A DNA stretch of 64,000 bases from CALSMU01 sp965230225. GTDB lineage: Bacteria; Bacteroidota; Bacteroidia; Flavobacteriales_D; Parvicellaceae. Under the pieces are notes generated by a model. It worked only from the letters and a program-made list of their open reading frames with translations. It was not told the DNA's origin and searched no databases. The DNA is taken from NCBI GenBank assembly GCA_965230225.1, contig CBDDKM010000002.1:496001-560000 (forward strand), given 5' to 3'. How positions within the stretch are numbered: the stretch's first letter is position 1; every line of letters starts with the position of its first letter. A program made the translations under genes and the position numbers. Shown here one piece after another: positions 34,395 through 43,639 of the stretch.

Positions 34395-34733
34395 ATGAGA
34401 CAATTAAACCTTTCACAGCCCTCTATTTTACCCCAAATCGGATTATTAACCAATGTTGTTGAGTTACCACACTACGATATGATCTATACCCACAATAACA
34501 TCAAAGAAGATGCTCGGTTGTTATTGAAAAGAGAAAGCAATCACATCTTCGATAAAAACGCTATTGAAGTATTCCACAATGGATTCAAGATCGGATACAT
34601 TTCACCAAAAGTAAATGCCATTTTAGCCAGACACATGGATGCAGGAAGAATGGTAATAGCAAAGGTCAGAAACATTCATAAGCAGCGTTTCTCCCCTATA
34701 AGTGGGTTAGAAATTAGAGTAACTGTTCTTTAA
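34395..34733 (+). CDS. HIRAN domain protein
   Basis: 112 residues, almost all HIRAN domain: 'ARLLLKRESNHIFDKNAIEV' and 'GFKIGYISPKVNAILARHMD' match the pattern G..L.L.RE..N.yD.nAI.V....iGyip...a. HIRAN domains are found alone or fused to DNA-processing enzymes, and in the eukaryotic HLTF helicase the domain binds 3' DNA ends. Here it stands alone with a small unknown partner upstream. Its stop overlaps that of the converging EnvC-like gene by four bases. Confidence 0.88.
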   Translation: MRQLNLSQPSILPQIGLLTNVVELPHYDMIYTHNNIKEDARLLLKRESNHIFDKNAIEVFHNGFKIGYISPKVNAILARHMDAGRMVIAKVRNIHKQRFSPISGLEIRVTVL

Positions 34734-35947
34734 CGATAAATCCAAAGAGAAGGATTTTCGGTACCCATACTGGAAGAAGAAATTTTCCAAATTTCGAAAT
34801 GAGCCTCCGAGTTCTTACCGGACTCACCTGGCAATAGCTTACCAATAGCTTGCTTGGTACTTACCTGATCTCCCTTGCTTACGTACACATCCTGAAGATT
34901 GGCATATACTGTACGGTACGAACCATGGCTAATCATCACTACCTTTCCTGCTCCAGGGATAACAATTATACTAGTTACTTTACCGGAAAAAGAAGCTCTC
35001 ATTTCAGCCCCAAGTGAGGTGGTAATGTCAATTCCTTTATTGTCGATTTCCGTTTCACCAATTCCTGTTCGGTGCTTACCATAACGTCCAGTAATCTCTC
35101 CTTTGACCACAGGCCATGGTAGTTTTCCCTTATTACTGGTAAATGATTTGGATAACGCTGCTGCCTCTGGAGCTACTTTAAATCCACCCGAAGATGAATT
35201 ATTCTTTTTGGCTGCTTCGGCAATCTCCTTTTCGATGGCTTTTCGAACGGCATTCGCTATTTCATTGCGTTTCTTTTCCTGTCTATCCAGCTGGTTTTTA
35301 AGCTTCATTTCATCAGCTTTTAAACTGTTTAACGCTTGCCTTTGCAACTCTTTATCTGCTAAGAAATTGGCCTTTTCTAACTCCTGTACTTTTGCTAAAT
35401 CCTTCTTCTCCACCTTCTTTACCTCCAGCTCCTCCATAATTCCCTGAAGCGTAATTTTGGTTTCTTTAATCCTTTCTACCTGTCGTTGTCTGTACTCCGC
35501 ATATTGCTGAATATACTTCATACGGTGGTAGGCTTCATTATAAGAATTAGCCGAGAAAATATACATGAACTGATAATCGGCATTCCTGTTTTTATAGGCA
35601 TACTCAATCATCTTAGCATATTCATCTTTTAACTCTTTTAAGTTATTCTCAAGCGATAGGATTTGCTTTTGTTTGTCTTCCAACTGCTCATCCAGCTTAC
35701 GCATTTGATAGTTGATATTAGAAACCAGTTCCTCTCGATAAGCAATTTGATGATTGATAATGGCTAACTCAGCTATTGTAAGTTGCTGAGTATTTCTGGA
35801 GTTCTTGATCAGGTTTTTAGTGTTCTCAATTTTCTTCTTGAGGTCCCTTTCCTGTTGTTTGAGTTTATCACTTTTTTTCTGAGCAGATAATGATAGTGTT
35901 CCAATTAGAAATACGAACAATAACCATATTTTCTTATTCTGTGTCAT
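34730..35947 (-). CDS. EnvC-like murein hydrolase activator with degenerate M23 (LytM) domain
   Basis: 405 residues from ATG 35947; the longer frame to 36004 lacks a signal-like start. A signal peptide (1-22, 'LSLSAQ') precedes a long coiled coil (25-250) and a LytM domain (about 300-405). The metal site looks broken: the HxGxD motif reads 'DNKGIDI' with Asn in place of His and HxH reads 'EAHFEIW'. This resembles EnvC, which activates amidases without cutting itself. It acts in the periplasm at division sites by analogy. It is the last gene of the envelope operon and overlaps the DUF4292 gene by 14 bp. Confidence 0.88.
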   Translation of the reverse strand: MTQNKKIWLLFVFLIGTLSLSAQKKSDKLKQQERDLKKKIENTKNLIKNSRNTQQLTIAELAIINHQIAYREELVSNINYQMRKLDEQLEDKQKQILSLENNLKELKDEYAKMIEYAYKNRNADYQFMYIFSANSYNEAYHRMKYIQQYAEYRQRQVERIKETKITLQGIMEELEVKKVEKKDLAKVQELEKANFLADKELQRQALNSLKADEMKLKNQLDRQEKKRNEIANAVRKAIEKEIAEAAKKNNSSSGGFKVAPEAAALSKSFTSNKGKLPWPVVKGEITGRYGKHRTGIGETEIDNKGIDITTSLGAEMRASFSGKVTSIIVIPGAGKVVMISHGSYRTVYANLQDVYVSKGDQVSTKQAIGKLLPGESGKNSEAHFEIWKISSSSMGTENPSLWIYR

Positions 35948-36767
35948 CCAGTTTAAACTCCTCGTAAGCATCAGTAATTTTAAATGGGAATGTTTGTGGA
36001 TCATTCACCTTAATTCTGTTGCTATACTTTAATTCCATCGAAAGTGTATCGTACGGTGTGGTAACATTGATCTCCGATTGAACCGGGAACAGTTGGCCTT
36101 CAACTTCCAACCAATCTGAAAATACCACCTCCAGTGTCGTTTCTTCTGAGAGTAAATTAACCTCAACCTTAGCACATTTAAAGGTTTCCGGGTCAATCCA
36201 ACACCTGTACAATAATTCTTTCTTTGTGTTTTTTCCTTTATTTAAAATTTTATCTATTCGCTTCGATTTACCAGTAGACAGTATGTACATTCCACTATCG
36301 ATATCTGACTTGTATTTTCCTTCGTAATCAAACCCAATGGCATTACCGGATACAAAGTCCTGGAAAATCATATAATCCAGTTCGATGTTGAACAACTTAT
36401 TGATGTACTGATAATCGCCCAAAAAGTATTGTTTTTTAGGCATCTTAAGTAAGAACTTTACAGAATCTTGTGAAAGTATAGATGTTAATATCTGGATGGA
36501 ACTTTTAGAAATATTGTTCCAGATAGCACTGTCTTTTCTTACTCTAAAATTGACTTTAACACTCTGCTTCTCTTCTTTAAAATGGATTTTAGCATTTCCT
36601 TTTGTTCTCAACCATTCGTAATCAAACTGGTTTTCTTTTAAAGAATCGAGTATTACTTTGGTAGGGTAGTTTTTTATCTTTTCTCCTGAAGCGGTTCTCC
36701 TTCTGTTTCCACATGCAAACAATAACGACACCACCAACAGCAGGCTAAAATATACTCTGATTGTCAT
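35934..36767 (-). CDS. DUF4292 lipoprotein
   Basis: 277 residues with a signal peptide ending in a lipobox 'SLLFAC' (Cys19), so an outer- or inner-membrane lipoprotein. The body is a beta-rich LolA/LolB-like fold by its pattern ('GNAKIHFKEEKQSVKVNFRVRKDSAIW', with strands throughout). DUF4292 proteins regularly sit between a TPR lipoprotein and an EnvC-like protein in this phylum; the function is unknown and envelope transport is a guess. It starts 17 bp after the TPR gene. Confidence 0.87.
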   Translation of the reverse strand: MTIRVYFSLLLVVSLLFACGNRRRTASGEKIKNYPTKVILDSLKENQFDYEWLRTKGNAKIHFKEEKQSVKVNFRVRKDSAIWNNISKSSIQILTSILSQDSVKFLLKMPKKQYFLGDYQYINKLFNIELDYMIFQDFVSGNAIGFDYEGKYKSDIDSGMYILSTGKSKRIDKILNKGKNTKKELLYRCWIDPETFKCAKVEVNLLSEETTLEVVFSDWLEVEGQLFPVQSEINVTTPYDTLSMELKYSNRIKVNDPQTFPFKITDAYEEFKLDDTE

Positions 36768-36784
36768 TCCCCCTTTAATTTATT

Positions 36785-38515
36785 CTATTCGAAATACGAC
36801 TTCTCTTCAATCTTCTTGTCAATCATATCAGAAGCATCGCCGGCATTTTTTGCTCTGTTCCAATAGTCCAATGCATCTGTTAATCGATTGAGTTTATACA
36901 TTACATCTCCGTAGTGTTCCAAAATTGTGCCACTACTGTCTCCTCCATTGTCTAATGCTTTCTGTAACCAAACTTCAGCATCCATGTATTTTCCTCTCAC
37001 AAATAGCACCCATCCATAAGTATCCAGAAAACTTGGAATATTCGGAGCCAACTCATTGGCCTTTAAAGCCATTTCTTCTGCCTTGTCCAGTTTTTCTCTT
37101 CTCAGAGACAGGTAAAAACTATAGTTATTCAGAACATAAGGGTTTCGGGCATTGTACTCCAACGACTTGTCGTAACTCTCGTCGGACATAGCATGATTAG
37201 AATTACCATGATATGCATCTCCCAAATACTGATAAAACTCCGCTAATAAATCCGGATTATCGAACACTAATTCCTTTCCTGTATTTAGCACTTCAATAGC
37301 AGCATCGTAGTTTTTTAGCTGACTGTTTGCTACTCCATTGAAAAAGAAAAATGTTGGGTGAGTTGGGAACAATTCCATGGCTACTTTACTGTCTTCAGCC
37401 ATCTGATCAAAAGCTTTTAAATCAGATTCCAAAAACATGATCTGGCTCCAAATCGGGAACTTACTTTGATCAATTTCTGCGGCCTTTTTGAACATCTCCA
37501 GTGCTTTCTCCAGCTTGTCATCTCTCGATAAAAAGTCTCCATACATAGAGAAACTCTTGGCTTCATCAGGATGAGTATTTACCAATAGTTCCGACAGTTC
37601 ATAAGCTTGTTCTTTCACTTCTTCGTTTCTCTCCGAATTATTAAAGAACTGCAACATGATTTGCATCTTGGTATCAATATCAACAGTACCATTCCCAAAA
37701 GCTAACTTTAACTCTTCAAAGGATTTCTCCTTATTCCCATGGTATTTATAGTACTCGTATAACGACAAATGAACATGACCATTTTCCGGTTCCATCTCCA
37801 AGATCTTATTATACAACTCCAGGGCTTTTTCAGGCTCTCCTTCGTTTTCGTATAGCTCCGCTAATATTCCGTAGTAACGAACCTCCTTAGGGTTCTCATC
37901 AATTAACTTCTGAACTTCCGCAACCGCTTTTTCAGGTTCATTTAACTGTAAGTACAATCGGTGCTTGTGTAGGGTTAACTCTTCCGTTGCCCCAAGCTTC
38001 TCTTCTATTTTGTCGTAAATCTCAATGGCCTCAGAAATCTTTCCCTGATATAAGTTGGCCTCTGCCAATGTAAACAGGTACTCCGATCTTGCCGGATGCT
38101 CTTCCACCAACTGTTCGTACAACTCTTCAGCCTTGGCATAATAACCAAGTTCCTTGTACATCACAGCTAAATTGGTTTTATACCACTCGTTAGAAGAATT
38201 TAACTCTACTGCCTTTTCGGCCGCTGCCAAAGCTGCTGTGGCATTACGTTGAAACTTATAAATCCCTGAAAGCTCGAAATACACTACCGCACTTTTGGAG
38301 TTAATTTCAAGGCATTTCATGAAAAGTTTTTCTGCCTCTTCATAGTTACCCAACACCTTTTCTGTTGTGGCCTGTACCAATCGACTTCTAAACAGAGCTT
38401 CCTTCTGATCCGACATTTTTGAGGTACGACCATCTTCGGTAGATGCATTTCCTTTTCGGGCTTTACATCCGGTAACCACTATGGCTAATAGAGCTATGTA
38501 AACAAGGTATTTCAA
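36785..38515 (-). CDS. TPR-repeat lipoprotein
   Basis: 576 residues: lipobox 'IVVTGC' with Cys17, then at least a dozen tetratricopeptide repeats covering the rest ('AVVYFELSGIYKFQRNATAALAAAEKAVELN', 'GHVHLSLYEYYKYHGNKEKS' and so on). It is a scaffold or chaperone in the envelope by family. It lies in the conserved run nucleotidyltransferase-TPR-DUF4292-EnvC; the stop of the upstream gene abuts its start. Confidence 0.9.
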   Translation of the reverse strand: MKYLVYIALLAIVVTGCKARKGNASTEDGRTSKMSDQKEALFRSRLVQATTEKVLGNYEEAEKLFMKCLEINSKSAVVYFELSGIYKFQRNATAALAAAEKAVELNSSNEWYKTNLAVMYKELGYYAKAEELYEQLVEEHPARSEYLFTLAEANLYQGKISEAIEIYDKIEEKLGATEELTLHKHRLYLQLNEPEKAVAEVQKLIDENPKEVRYYGILAELYENEGEPEKALELYNKILEMEPENGHVHLSLYEYYKYHGNKEKSFEELKLAFGNGTVDIDTKMQIMLQFFNNSERNEEVKEQAYELSELLVNTHPDEAKSFSMYGDFLSRDDKLEKALEMFKKAAEIDQSKFPIWSQIMFLESDLKAFDQMAEDSKVAMELFPTHPTFFFFNGVANSQLKNYDAAIEVLNTGKELVFDNPDLLAEFYQYLGDAYHGNSNHAMSDESYDKSLEYNARNPYVLNNYSFYLSLRREKLDKAEEMALKANELAPNIPSFLDTYGWVLFVRGKYMDAEVWLQKALDNGGDSSGTILEHYGDVMYKLNRLTDALDYWNRAKNAGDASDMIDKKIEEKSYFE

Positions 38516-39526
38516 TTATTCGTTTATTTCTGTGTAATCTCCAATACTTAGGTCTCTGCTAGACCCGTTGTATTTAGCATTGTTTCCTACCATACTATCC
38601 GAAATATTGGCGTTTGTTACCTCAGAGTTGTTTTGGATAATAGAGTTTTTCACCAAACTATCCATCACTTTAGTTCCTCCACCAACAGACACGTATGGCC
38701 CAATAATACTGTTTTCAATGTGCGCATCATCACCAACAAAACACGGTTCGATAATAATAGAATCGATGATGGTTGCTTTTTTAGAGACATTGTCTTTATC
38801 TGCTTCCAACTCAAATTCTAACACACGTTGATTAGAGTGTACCGTCGCATTTTTATTTCCACAATCCAACCAGTCTGTAACCGCTCCGGTTTTAAACTTG
38901 GTTCCTTTGTTTTTCATATTTTCCAACGCATTGGTCAACTGATACTCTCCTTTTTCTTTGATATCATTATCGATTAAGTACTGCAATTCATTTGCCAAAT
39001 ACTCTCCATCGTTGAAATAATAAATTCCAATAATGGCTAAATCAGAAACAAAGGTTTCCGGTTTCTCAACAAAATCTGTAATAACGTTTTCTTCGTTCAA
39101 TTTTACTACACCAAAAGCACTTGGATCGTCAATTTGGTTTACCCAAATAATTCCATCAGCACTACTGTCCAAAGTAAAATCAGCACGGAACAAGGTATCG
39201 GCAAATGCAACAACAACGTTACCTTTCAACGACTCCTTAGCACAAAGTATTGCGTGAGCAGTTCCCAAAGCTTCTTCCTGATGGTAAATGCTTCCTTTGG
39301 CACCTAAATCTTCAGCCACTTTAACCAGGTCTTTTTCTACCTGATCTCCAAAATCACCAATGATAAACGCAATCTCTTCTACCTGCTCACCACAAACTTT
39401 GGTAATATCTTCTACCAAACGCTGAACAATGGGTTTTCCTGCAACGGGTACAAGTGGTTTTGGAACTGTTAATGTGTGAGGTCTTAATCTTGAACCTCTT
39501 CCTGCCATGGGTACTATAATTTTCAT
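38516..39526 (-). CDS. Sugar-phosphate nucleotidyltransferase (NDP-sugar pyrophosphorylase)
   Basis: 336 residues. The N-terminal Rossmann-like catalytic domain opens with 'MKIIVPMAGRGSRLRPHTLTVPKPLVPVAGKPIV', the G-x-G-x-R-x-x-P...KP signature for nucleotide binding; Asp in 'VVAFADTLF' is a metal ligand. The C-terminal ~90 residues are a left-handed beta-helix ('IENSIIGPYVSVGGGTKVMDSLVKNSII'). It forms an NDP-sugar from sugar-1-phosphate and NTP, probably for cell-surface glycans; the sugar cannot be named. It is 24 bp from dut. Confidence 0.9.
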   Translation of the reverse strand: MKIIVPMAGRGSRLRPHTLTVPKPLVPVAGKPIVQRLVEDITKVCGEQVEEIAFIIGDFGDQVEKDLVKVAEDLGAKGSIYHQEEALGTAHAILCAKESLKGNVVVAFADTLFRADFTLDSSADGIIWVNQIDDPSAFGVVKLNEENVITDFVEKPETFVSDLAIIGIYYFNDGEYLANELQYLIDNDIKEKGEYQLTNALENMKNKGTKFKTGAVTDWLDCGNKNATVHSNQRVLEFELEADKDNVSKKATIIDSIIIEPCFVGDDAHIENSIIGPYVSVGGGTKVMDSLVKNSIIQNNSEVTNANISDSMVGNNAKYNGSSRDLSIGDYTEINE

Positions 39527-39550
39527 CTCTTAATCGTTCTTTTTCAAATA

Positions 39551-39985
39551 TTATTTTACTCCGGTGCTTCCAAATCCTCCTGCACCTCTTTCTGTTTCTG
39601 ATAATTCTGCTACCTCAACCCATTCTGCTACTTCGTGTTTAGCAATCACCAATTGAGCCACTCTTTCTCCATCTTCTATGGTAAAATCTTCGTTAGATAA
39701 ATTCACCAAAATCACTCCTATTTCTCCTCGGTAGTCAGCATCAATGGTTCCAGGAGAATTTAACACGGTTATTCCCTTTTTGTATGCTAATCCACTTCTC
39801 GGTCTTACCTGAGCTTCGTATCCTTCCGGTAAAGCAATAAAAAGTCCTGTTTTTACCAGGGTTCTTTCCAATGGTTTCAATACAACCGGTTCGTCCATAT
39901 TAGCTCTCAAATCTACCCCCGCCGACAACGGTGTGGCATATTGTGGAGTAGCGTGTTTTGATTTATTTATTATCTCTATGTTCAT
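39551..39985 (-). CDS. dut: dUTP diphosphatase
   Basis: 144 residues, normal length for the trimeric enzyme that hydrolyses dUTP to dUMP and keeps uracil out of DNA. All five motifs are present: 'SAGVDLRA', 'RPRSGLAYKKG', 'GTIDADYRGEI' with the catalytic Asp, 'GERVAQLVI' and the C-terminal 'RGAGGFGSTG'. It sits at the head of the nucleotidyltransferase-TPR-DUF4292-EnvC run. A four-helix-bundle gene separates it from the flippase upstream. Confidence 0.97.
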   Translation of the reverse strand: MNIEIINKSKHATPQYATPLSAGVDLRANMDEPVVLKPLERTLVKTGLFIALPEGYEAQVRPRSGLAYKKGITVLNSPGTIDADYRGEIGVILVNLSNEDFTIEDGERVAQLVIAKHEVAEWVEVAELSETERGAGGFGSTGVK

Positions 39986-39988
39986 AGT

Positions 39989-40432
39989 AGTTAATTAGTT
40001 AAAAAGTTAATTAGTTAAAGAGTTGGTTGATTAAAATTACCCAACCAATTTGGTCATTTGGCTTTTTCTCAACCCATTTAACATATAACTTATCTCGTCA
40101 ATCTTTTCCCTTATTGAAATATAATCTTCATTCTTTAAATAGTTCAAATCTGATGCAAGAATTATCTGATTTAATAACTCCATCAAACTACCATATGCTA
40201 TTTCATTATATCTGGCCTTTTCCTTATACGAATCTCTGGAACTTCCTTCTGCTAGATTCGAACAAACAGATACAGAAGCCCTTTTTAACTGGCTAATTAG
40301 CCCAAACTTCTCTTCTTCCGGAAAACTTAAAGTAACAGAATACACCCTTTTAGTAAGAGCTCTTGCAGCCTGCCATACTTTTAATTTTTCAAACCCGAAT
40401 TCCTTCATTCTTAACTTTCAACTAATTAACTC
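39989..40432. repeat. Inverted flanking repeats around the four-helix-bundle gene
   Basis: On the left the sequence AGTTAATTAGTTAAA occurs twice (39989-40003 and 40005-40019) with a decayed third copy AGTTGGTTGATTAAA at 40021-40035. On the right, 40412-40432 reads as the reverse complement of AGTTAATTAGTTGAAAGTTAA. The copies bracket the gene at 40037-40408 in opposite orientation. AT-rich composition makes partial matches easier, but the 15-base agreement is unlikely by chance. Confidence 0.55.
40037..40408 (-). CDS. Four-helix-bundle protein (S23/Avd-like family)
   Basis: 123 residues with the family pattern: 'FEKLKVWQAARALTKRVYSVTLSFPEEEKFGLISQLKRASVSVCSNLAEG' followed by 'IAYGSLMELLNQIILASDLNYL'. 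The fold is a four-helix bundle that forms pentamers in relatives such as Avd. Members occur in intervening sequences of 23S rRNA genes, near reverse transcriptases, and as stray single genes in this phylum. Here no reverse transcriptase or rRNA is near. Inverted repeats flank it and it interrupts an otherwise conserved operon, so it looks inserted. Confidence 0.92.
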   Translation of the reverse strand: MKEFGFEKLKVWQAARALTKRVYSVTLSFPEEEKFGLISQLKRASVSVCSNLAEGSSRDSYKEKARYNEIAYGSLMELLNQIILASDLNYLKNEDYISIREKIDEISYMLNGLRKSQMTKLVG

Positions 40433-40451
40433 CTCAACTCTATAATTCCGC

Positions 40452-42044
40452 CTAATTTACCAAATTTTTCGAGGGCTTTTCGAAAAAATATACCACTCCT
40501 ACAAATATCATGATTAAGAAGAAATGATAGAAGTAAACCCACCAGGAATACATCTCATCCGGTTCAAAGCGAATGCGAATTACAAACAACAATCCAGTTA
40601 ACCCTAAATAGAGGGCTGCTTTCCTTAAATTGTAAGGGATCGGATAGTGTTTTCTTCCCAAAAAGTAGGAAATAATCATCATGGATGCATAGCAAACCAA
40701 AGTTACCCATGCAGAAGCCACATATCCAAAAAATGGAATAAAAATAAAGTTCAGCGAAATGGTTATAACTGCTCCAACAACAGAAATCATTGCACCATAA
40801 TTAGTCTTGTTTGCCAATTTATACCAAATGGATTGGTTAACATAAATACCCAAACATATGTTTGCTGCCATTAAAATTGGTATTACCTTGAGTCCTTCCC
40901 AATATGCTGGGTTCGGAGTAAAGTATTTAATTATTGGAAGGTAGAGATTGATCCCTAAAAACATTACGGCCACAACAATTATGAAGTAGGTCATTATCTT
41001 CGCGAAGATGGTCTTGGAGGTTTTATCCCGATCCTGTTTAAAGAAGAAGGGCTCTGCCGCATACCTAAACGCCTGAATAAACATGGTAATAAACATGGTA
41101 ATCTTGTAATTGGCTCCATAAATCCCCAGTTGGGTTTGGGCCATACTCAGTGCCTCTTGCGAATTAGCTGCTGTTCCATCTTCGAGGTATTGATTGAATA
41201 GCATGGTTTTTAGCATACTTCTGTCCAACGTTTCATTCACTATTCCTGCCAACCCCACAAACAGCATTGGGTACGCATATTTCAACATGTGTTTCAGTAG
41301 CTCCCAGTCGAACTTTCCTTTAAAATCCATTTCGGGAACTAACATGATGAACTTTACAATACTTGCGATCAAATTAGCGATAAAGACGTATCCAACATTA
41401 ATTTCTGGACTATAAAACCAACTAAATATCCCTCTAACTTGCCCACTCTCAACGTTATAAACAATCTCTGCCCACCAACCAAAATCACTTAAATCAACAT
41501 CACCATTCTTCACTAGATATGTACTATAAATCAATGATGCAAAGAATAAATTCAAGAATATATTTACCCCAACATTTGCAAATTGAATCATTGCAAACCT
41601 TTTCGCCCTCCCCTCTTGCCTCAATTTAGCTAGCGGAACTGATCCTAATGCGTCGAGTCCGACGATGAATGCAAACCAAATTACATACTCGGAATGGTCC
41701 GGATACTTTAACCAATCTGCAACACTTTGAGAAAAAATGATGGCAATTAGGATAAAGAATCCAGTTGTTGTTGTAAGAGAATAAAGAGCATTAGAATAAA
41801 CCGGTTTCCCCTCTTCAGACTTTAGGGTGGAATAACGAAAAAATGCCGTTTCCATTCCATAGGTCAGAAACACTACCAAAAATGCTACATAAGCGTACAT
41901 TTCTGTAATGATCCCAAATTGTTCTGTGGTGTAGATTGCTGCAAACGTATACAACGGCGTCAATAAAAAATTTAGAAAACGCCCAATCATGCTACTTGCT
42001 CCGTAGATGACTGTTTGTCCTGCTAGTTTTTTTATAGTGCTCAT
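40452..42044 (-). CDS. Lipopolysaccharide/oligosaccharide flippase (Wzx-like, MATE/MVF fold)
   Basis: 530 residues with 12-14 membrane helices. The opening 'KKLAGQTVIYGASSMIGRFLNFLLTPLYT' is typical of polysaccharide flippases, which turn lipid-linked glycan units across the inner membrane. A hydrophilic loop at about residues 185-215 ('DVDLSDFGWWAEIVYN') is extra. It is upstream of dut and the nucleotidyltransferase, in the usual order for the phylum. The lipid-linked substrate is unknown. Confidence 0.9.
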   Translation of the reverse strand: MSTIKKLAGQTVIYGASSMIGRFLNFLLTPLYTFAAIYTTEQFGIITEMYAYVAFLVVFLTYGMETAFFRYSTLKSEEGKPVYSNALYSLTTTTGFFILIAIIFSQSVADWLKYPDHSEYVIWFAFIVGLDALGSVPLAKLRQEGRAKRFAMIQFANVGVNIFLNLFFASLIYSTYLVKNGDVDLSDFGWWAEIVYNVESGQVRGIFSWFYSPEINVGYVFIANLIASIVKFIMLVPEMDFKGKFDWELLKHMLKYAYPMLFVGLAGIVNETLDRSMLKTMLFNQYLEDGTAANSQEALSMAQTQLGIYGANYKITMFITMFIQAFRYAAEPFFFKQDRDKTSKTIFAKIMTYFIIVVAVMFLGINLYLPIIKYFTPNPAYWEGLKVIPILMAANICLGIYVNQSIWYKLANKTNYGAMISVVGAVITISLNFIFIPFFGYVASAWVTLVCYASMMIISYFLGRKHYPIPYNLRKAALYLGLTGLLFVIRIRFEPDEMYSWWVYFYHFFLIMIFVGVVYFFEKPSKNLVN

Positions 42045-42158
42045 TCGTTCCTGATGGAATATAGAGATTCCCTCTTAAACAAAGTAACGAAGAAGAACAA
42101 AGCGATACCCGTTAAGAAATGTTAAGTTTTAACAAGGAAATATTAAGAAGTAGAGCAG

Positions 42159-42782
42159 CTATTCCAGGGGTTTTCCTTCCTGATCTATTTTAATCCATTT
42201 CTCCCCCTCCTTCACCAGTGCATATTCCTTCACAAATCCTCCTGCATTCTCATACTTTGGAGGAATTACAATCTCCATGCAGCGGTTTACAAAGCCATAT
42301 TTTCCATCGGAATAAATCAAAGCCAACCCATTGGAAAACACACCTAGTTCATTCTTCTGCATAAAAGAGTATGTTTTACTCAAATTTTTGAACTCCTTTA
42401 CTCTTTGCTCAGGATCAGCTATCATTTGCATGATTCGAACAATTAGCATTTTATCCGGCAACTCACTGTTAGAGATCATTTCGGTAAAATCTTTCTCGTG
42501 TTCTTTGGAAAATCGGGTTTGCCTGGATCCAGTAGAATCGTAATATCCTGCAATGGAATCAATTTTACCCTCATTCCAGGTTCCTTCCAACAAAGATCCA
42601 TCGTTAAAAAAGAAGGAGTGAATATTATCTCCTAAATGCAAGTATCCATCTGATAAATGAATCTTCCTTTTAACGATTTTATGAGATTTTCCGCAAATGA
42701 AAAAACCAGACTCAGTTTTCCCCTCTTGAGCAAGTATTGAACAAGAAATTAAAACACCGAAAAGGAAGAACGGGAACCTCAT
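42159..42782 (-). CDS. Secreted protein with C-terminal WG-like repeat
   Basis: 207 residues with a signal peptide (1-18, 'CSILAQ'). The middle has MORN-like strands ('SFFFNDGSLLEGTWNEGKIDSIAGYYDS'), and the C-terminus has the WG repeat pattern ('KYGFVNRCMEIVIPPKYENAGGFVKEYALVK'). Function unknown; the protein is exported. It is translationally coupled to the enoyl-CoA hydratase gene (TAATG overlap at 42782), although no functional link is evident. Confidence 0.75.
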   Translation of the reverse strand: MRFPFFLFGVLISCSILAQEGKTESGFFICGKSHKIVKRKIHLSDGYLHLGDNIHSFFFNDGSLLEGTWNEGKIDSIAGYYDSTGSRQTRFSKEHEKDFTEMISNSELPDKMLIVRIMQMIADPEQRVKEFKNLSKTYSFMQKNELGVFSNGLALIYSDGKYGFVNRCMEIVIPPKYENAGGFVKEYALVKEGEKWIKIDQEGKPLE

Positions 42783-43564
42783 TACTTCCCTGTAAACTCT
42801 GGCTTTCTTTTCTCAATAAAAGCCGTTGTTCCTTCTTTGAAATCAGCCGTTCCAAAGCATTTTCCGAACTCCTCAATTTCGGTAGCAAAACCATCGTTTC
42901 CTTCTGCATACTGTGCATTAACAGCAACAATTGCACTAGAGATCGCCTTAGGAGAATTCTTAACAATTTTAGAAGCTATTTTCTCACAAGCCGGCATTAA
43001 TTCTTCTTGAGTTACAACGTTGTTTACTAATCCCCATTTCAAAGCATCTTCGGCACTCATCATACCAGCGGTCATAATTAACTCAAAAGCTTTACCTTTT
43101 CCAATAAGCTGAGCCAAACGCTGAGTACCTCCGTATCCAGGAATTACACCCAACGATACCTCTGGTAAACCTAATCTTGCATTATCTGAAGCTACTCTAA
43201 TATGAGATGACATCGCCAACTCAAGTCCTCCACCTAAAGCAAAACCATTTACTGCTGCAATAACCGGAGTAGAAAGGTTTTCTACCAAGTTAAATAGCTT
43301 ATTATGTCCTTGTGCAGATAAATCTCTTCCTTCTTCTATCGAGAAATGAGCAAATTCCTTAATGTCAGCACCTGCAACAAATGCCTTTTCTCCAGACCCT
43401 GTTAGGATAATTGCACGAACATCGCTATTAGCCTCAGCTGCCTTTAATGCCTCGCTAAGCTCTGCAATGGTTTCTGAATTAAGCGCATTCAATTGTTTAG
43501 GGCGATTAATAGTGATGTATTCTACTTGCCCTTTAGTTTCTGTCAGGATATTGTTATAACTCAT
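42782..43564 (-). CDS. Enoyl-CoA hydratase/isomerase (crotonase) family protein
   Basis: 260 residues, standard length. It would hydrate trans-2-enoyl-CoA to 3-hydroxyacyl-CoA in fatty-acid breakdown. The oxyanion-hole and CoA motifs 'AFVAGADIKEFA' and 'NGFALGGGLELAMSSHI' are intact, and both catalytic glutamates are present ('GGGLELAM' and 'LPEVSLGVIPGYGGTQRL'). Such proteins in this phylum are often called short-chain (crotonyl-type) hydratases. It shares an operon with the WG-repeat protein downstream. Confidence 0.94.
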   Translation of the reverse strand: MSYNNILTETKGQVEYITINRPKQLNALNSETIAELSEALKAAEANSDVRAIILTGSGEKAFVAGADIKEFAHFSIEEGRDLSAQGHNKLFNLVENLSTPVIAAVNGFALGGGLELAMSSHIRVASDNARLGLPEVSLGVIPGYGGTQRLAQLIGKGKAFELIMTAGMMSAEDALKWGLVNNVVTQEELMPACEKIASKIVKNSPKAISSAIVAVNAQYAEGNDGFATEIEEFGKCFGTADFKEGTTAFIEKRKPEFTGK

Positions 43565-43626
43565 TTTAATTCAATTTTTGGAGGCATAAAGGTAACTAAA
43601 ATAGAAATTGGAAAGCTTCTAATCCC

Positions 43627-43634
43627 TAATTTTG
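43627..43634 (+). promoter_or_regulatory. Bacteroidota-type -7 box immediately before an ATG
   Basis: TAATTTTG matches TAnnTTTG and ends 5 bp before ATG 43640. The start site should fall at or next to the ATG, so the mRNA may be nearly leaderless. Confidence 0.5.
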
Positions 43635-43639
43635 TACCG

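Noticed and set aside
43493..43639. Upstream extension of the 112-residue protein
   Set aside because: The extra codons overlap the divergent hydratase gene and the promoter box; the family-like start is ATG 43640.
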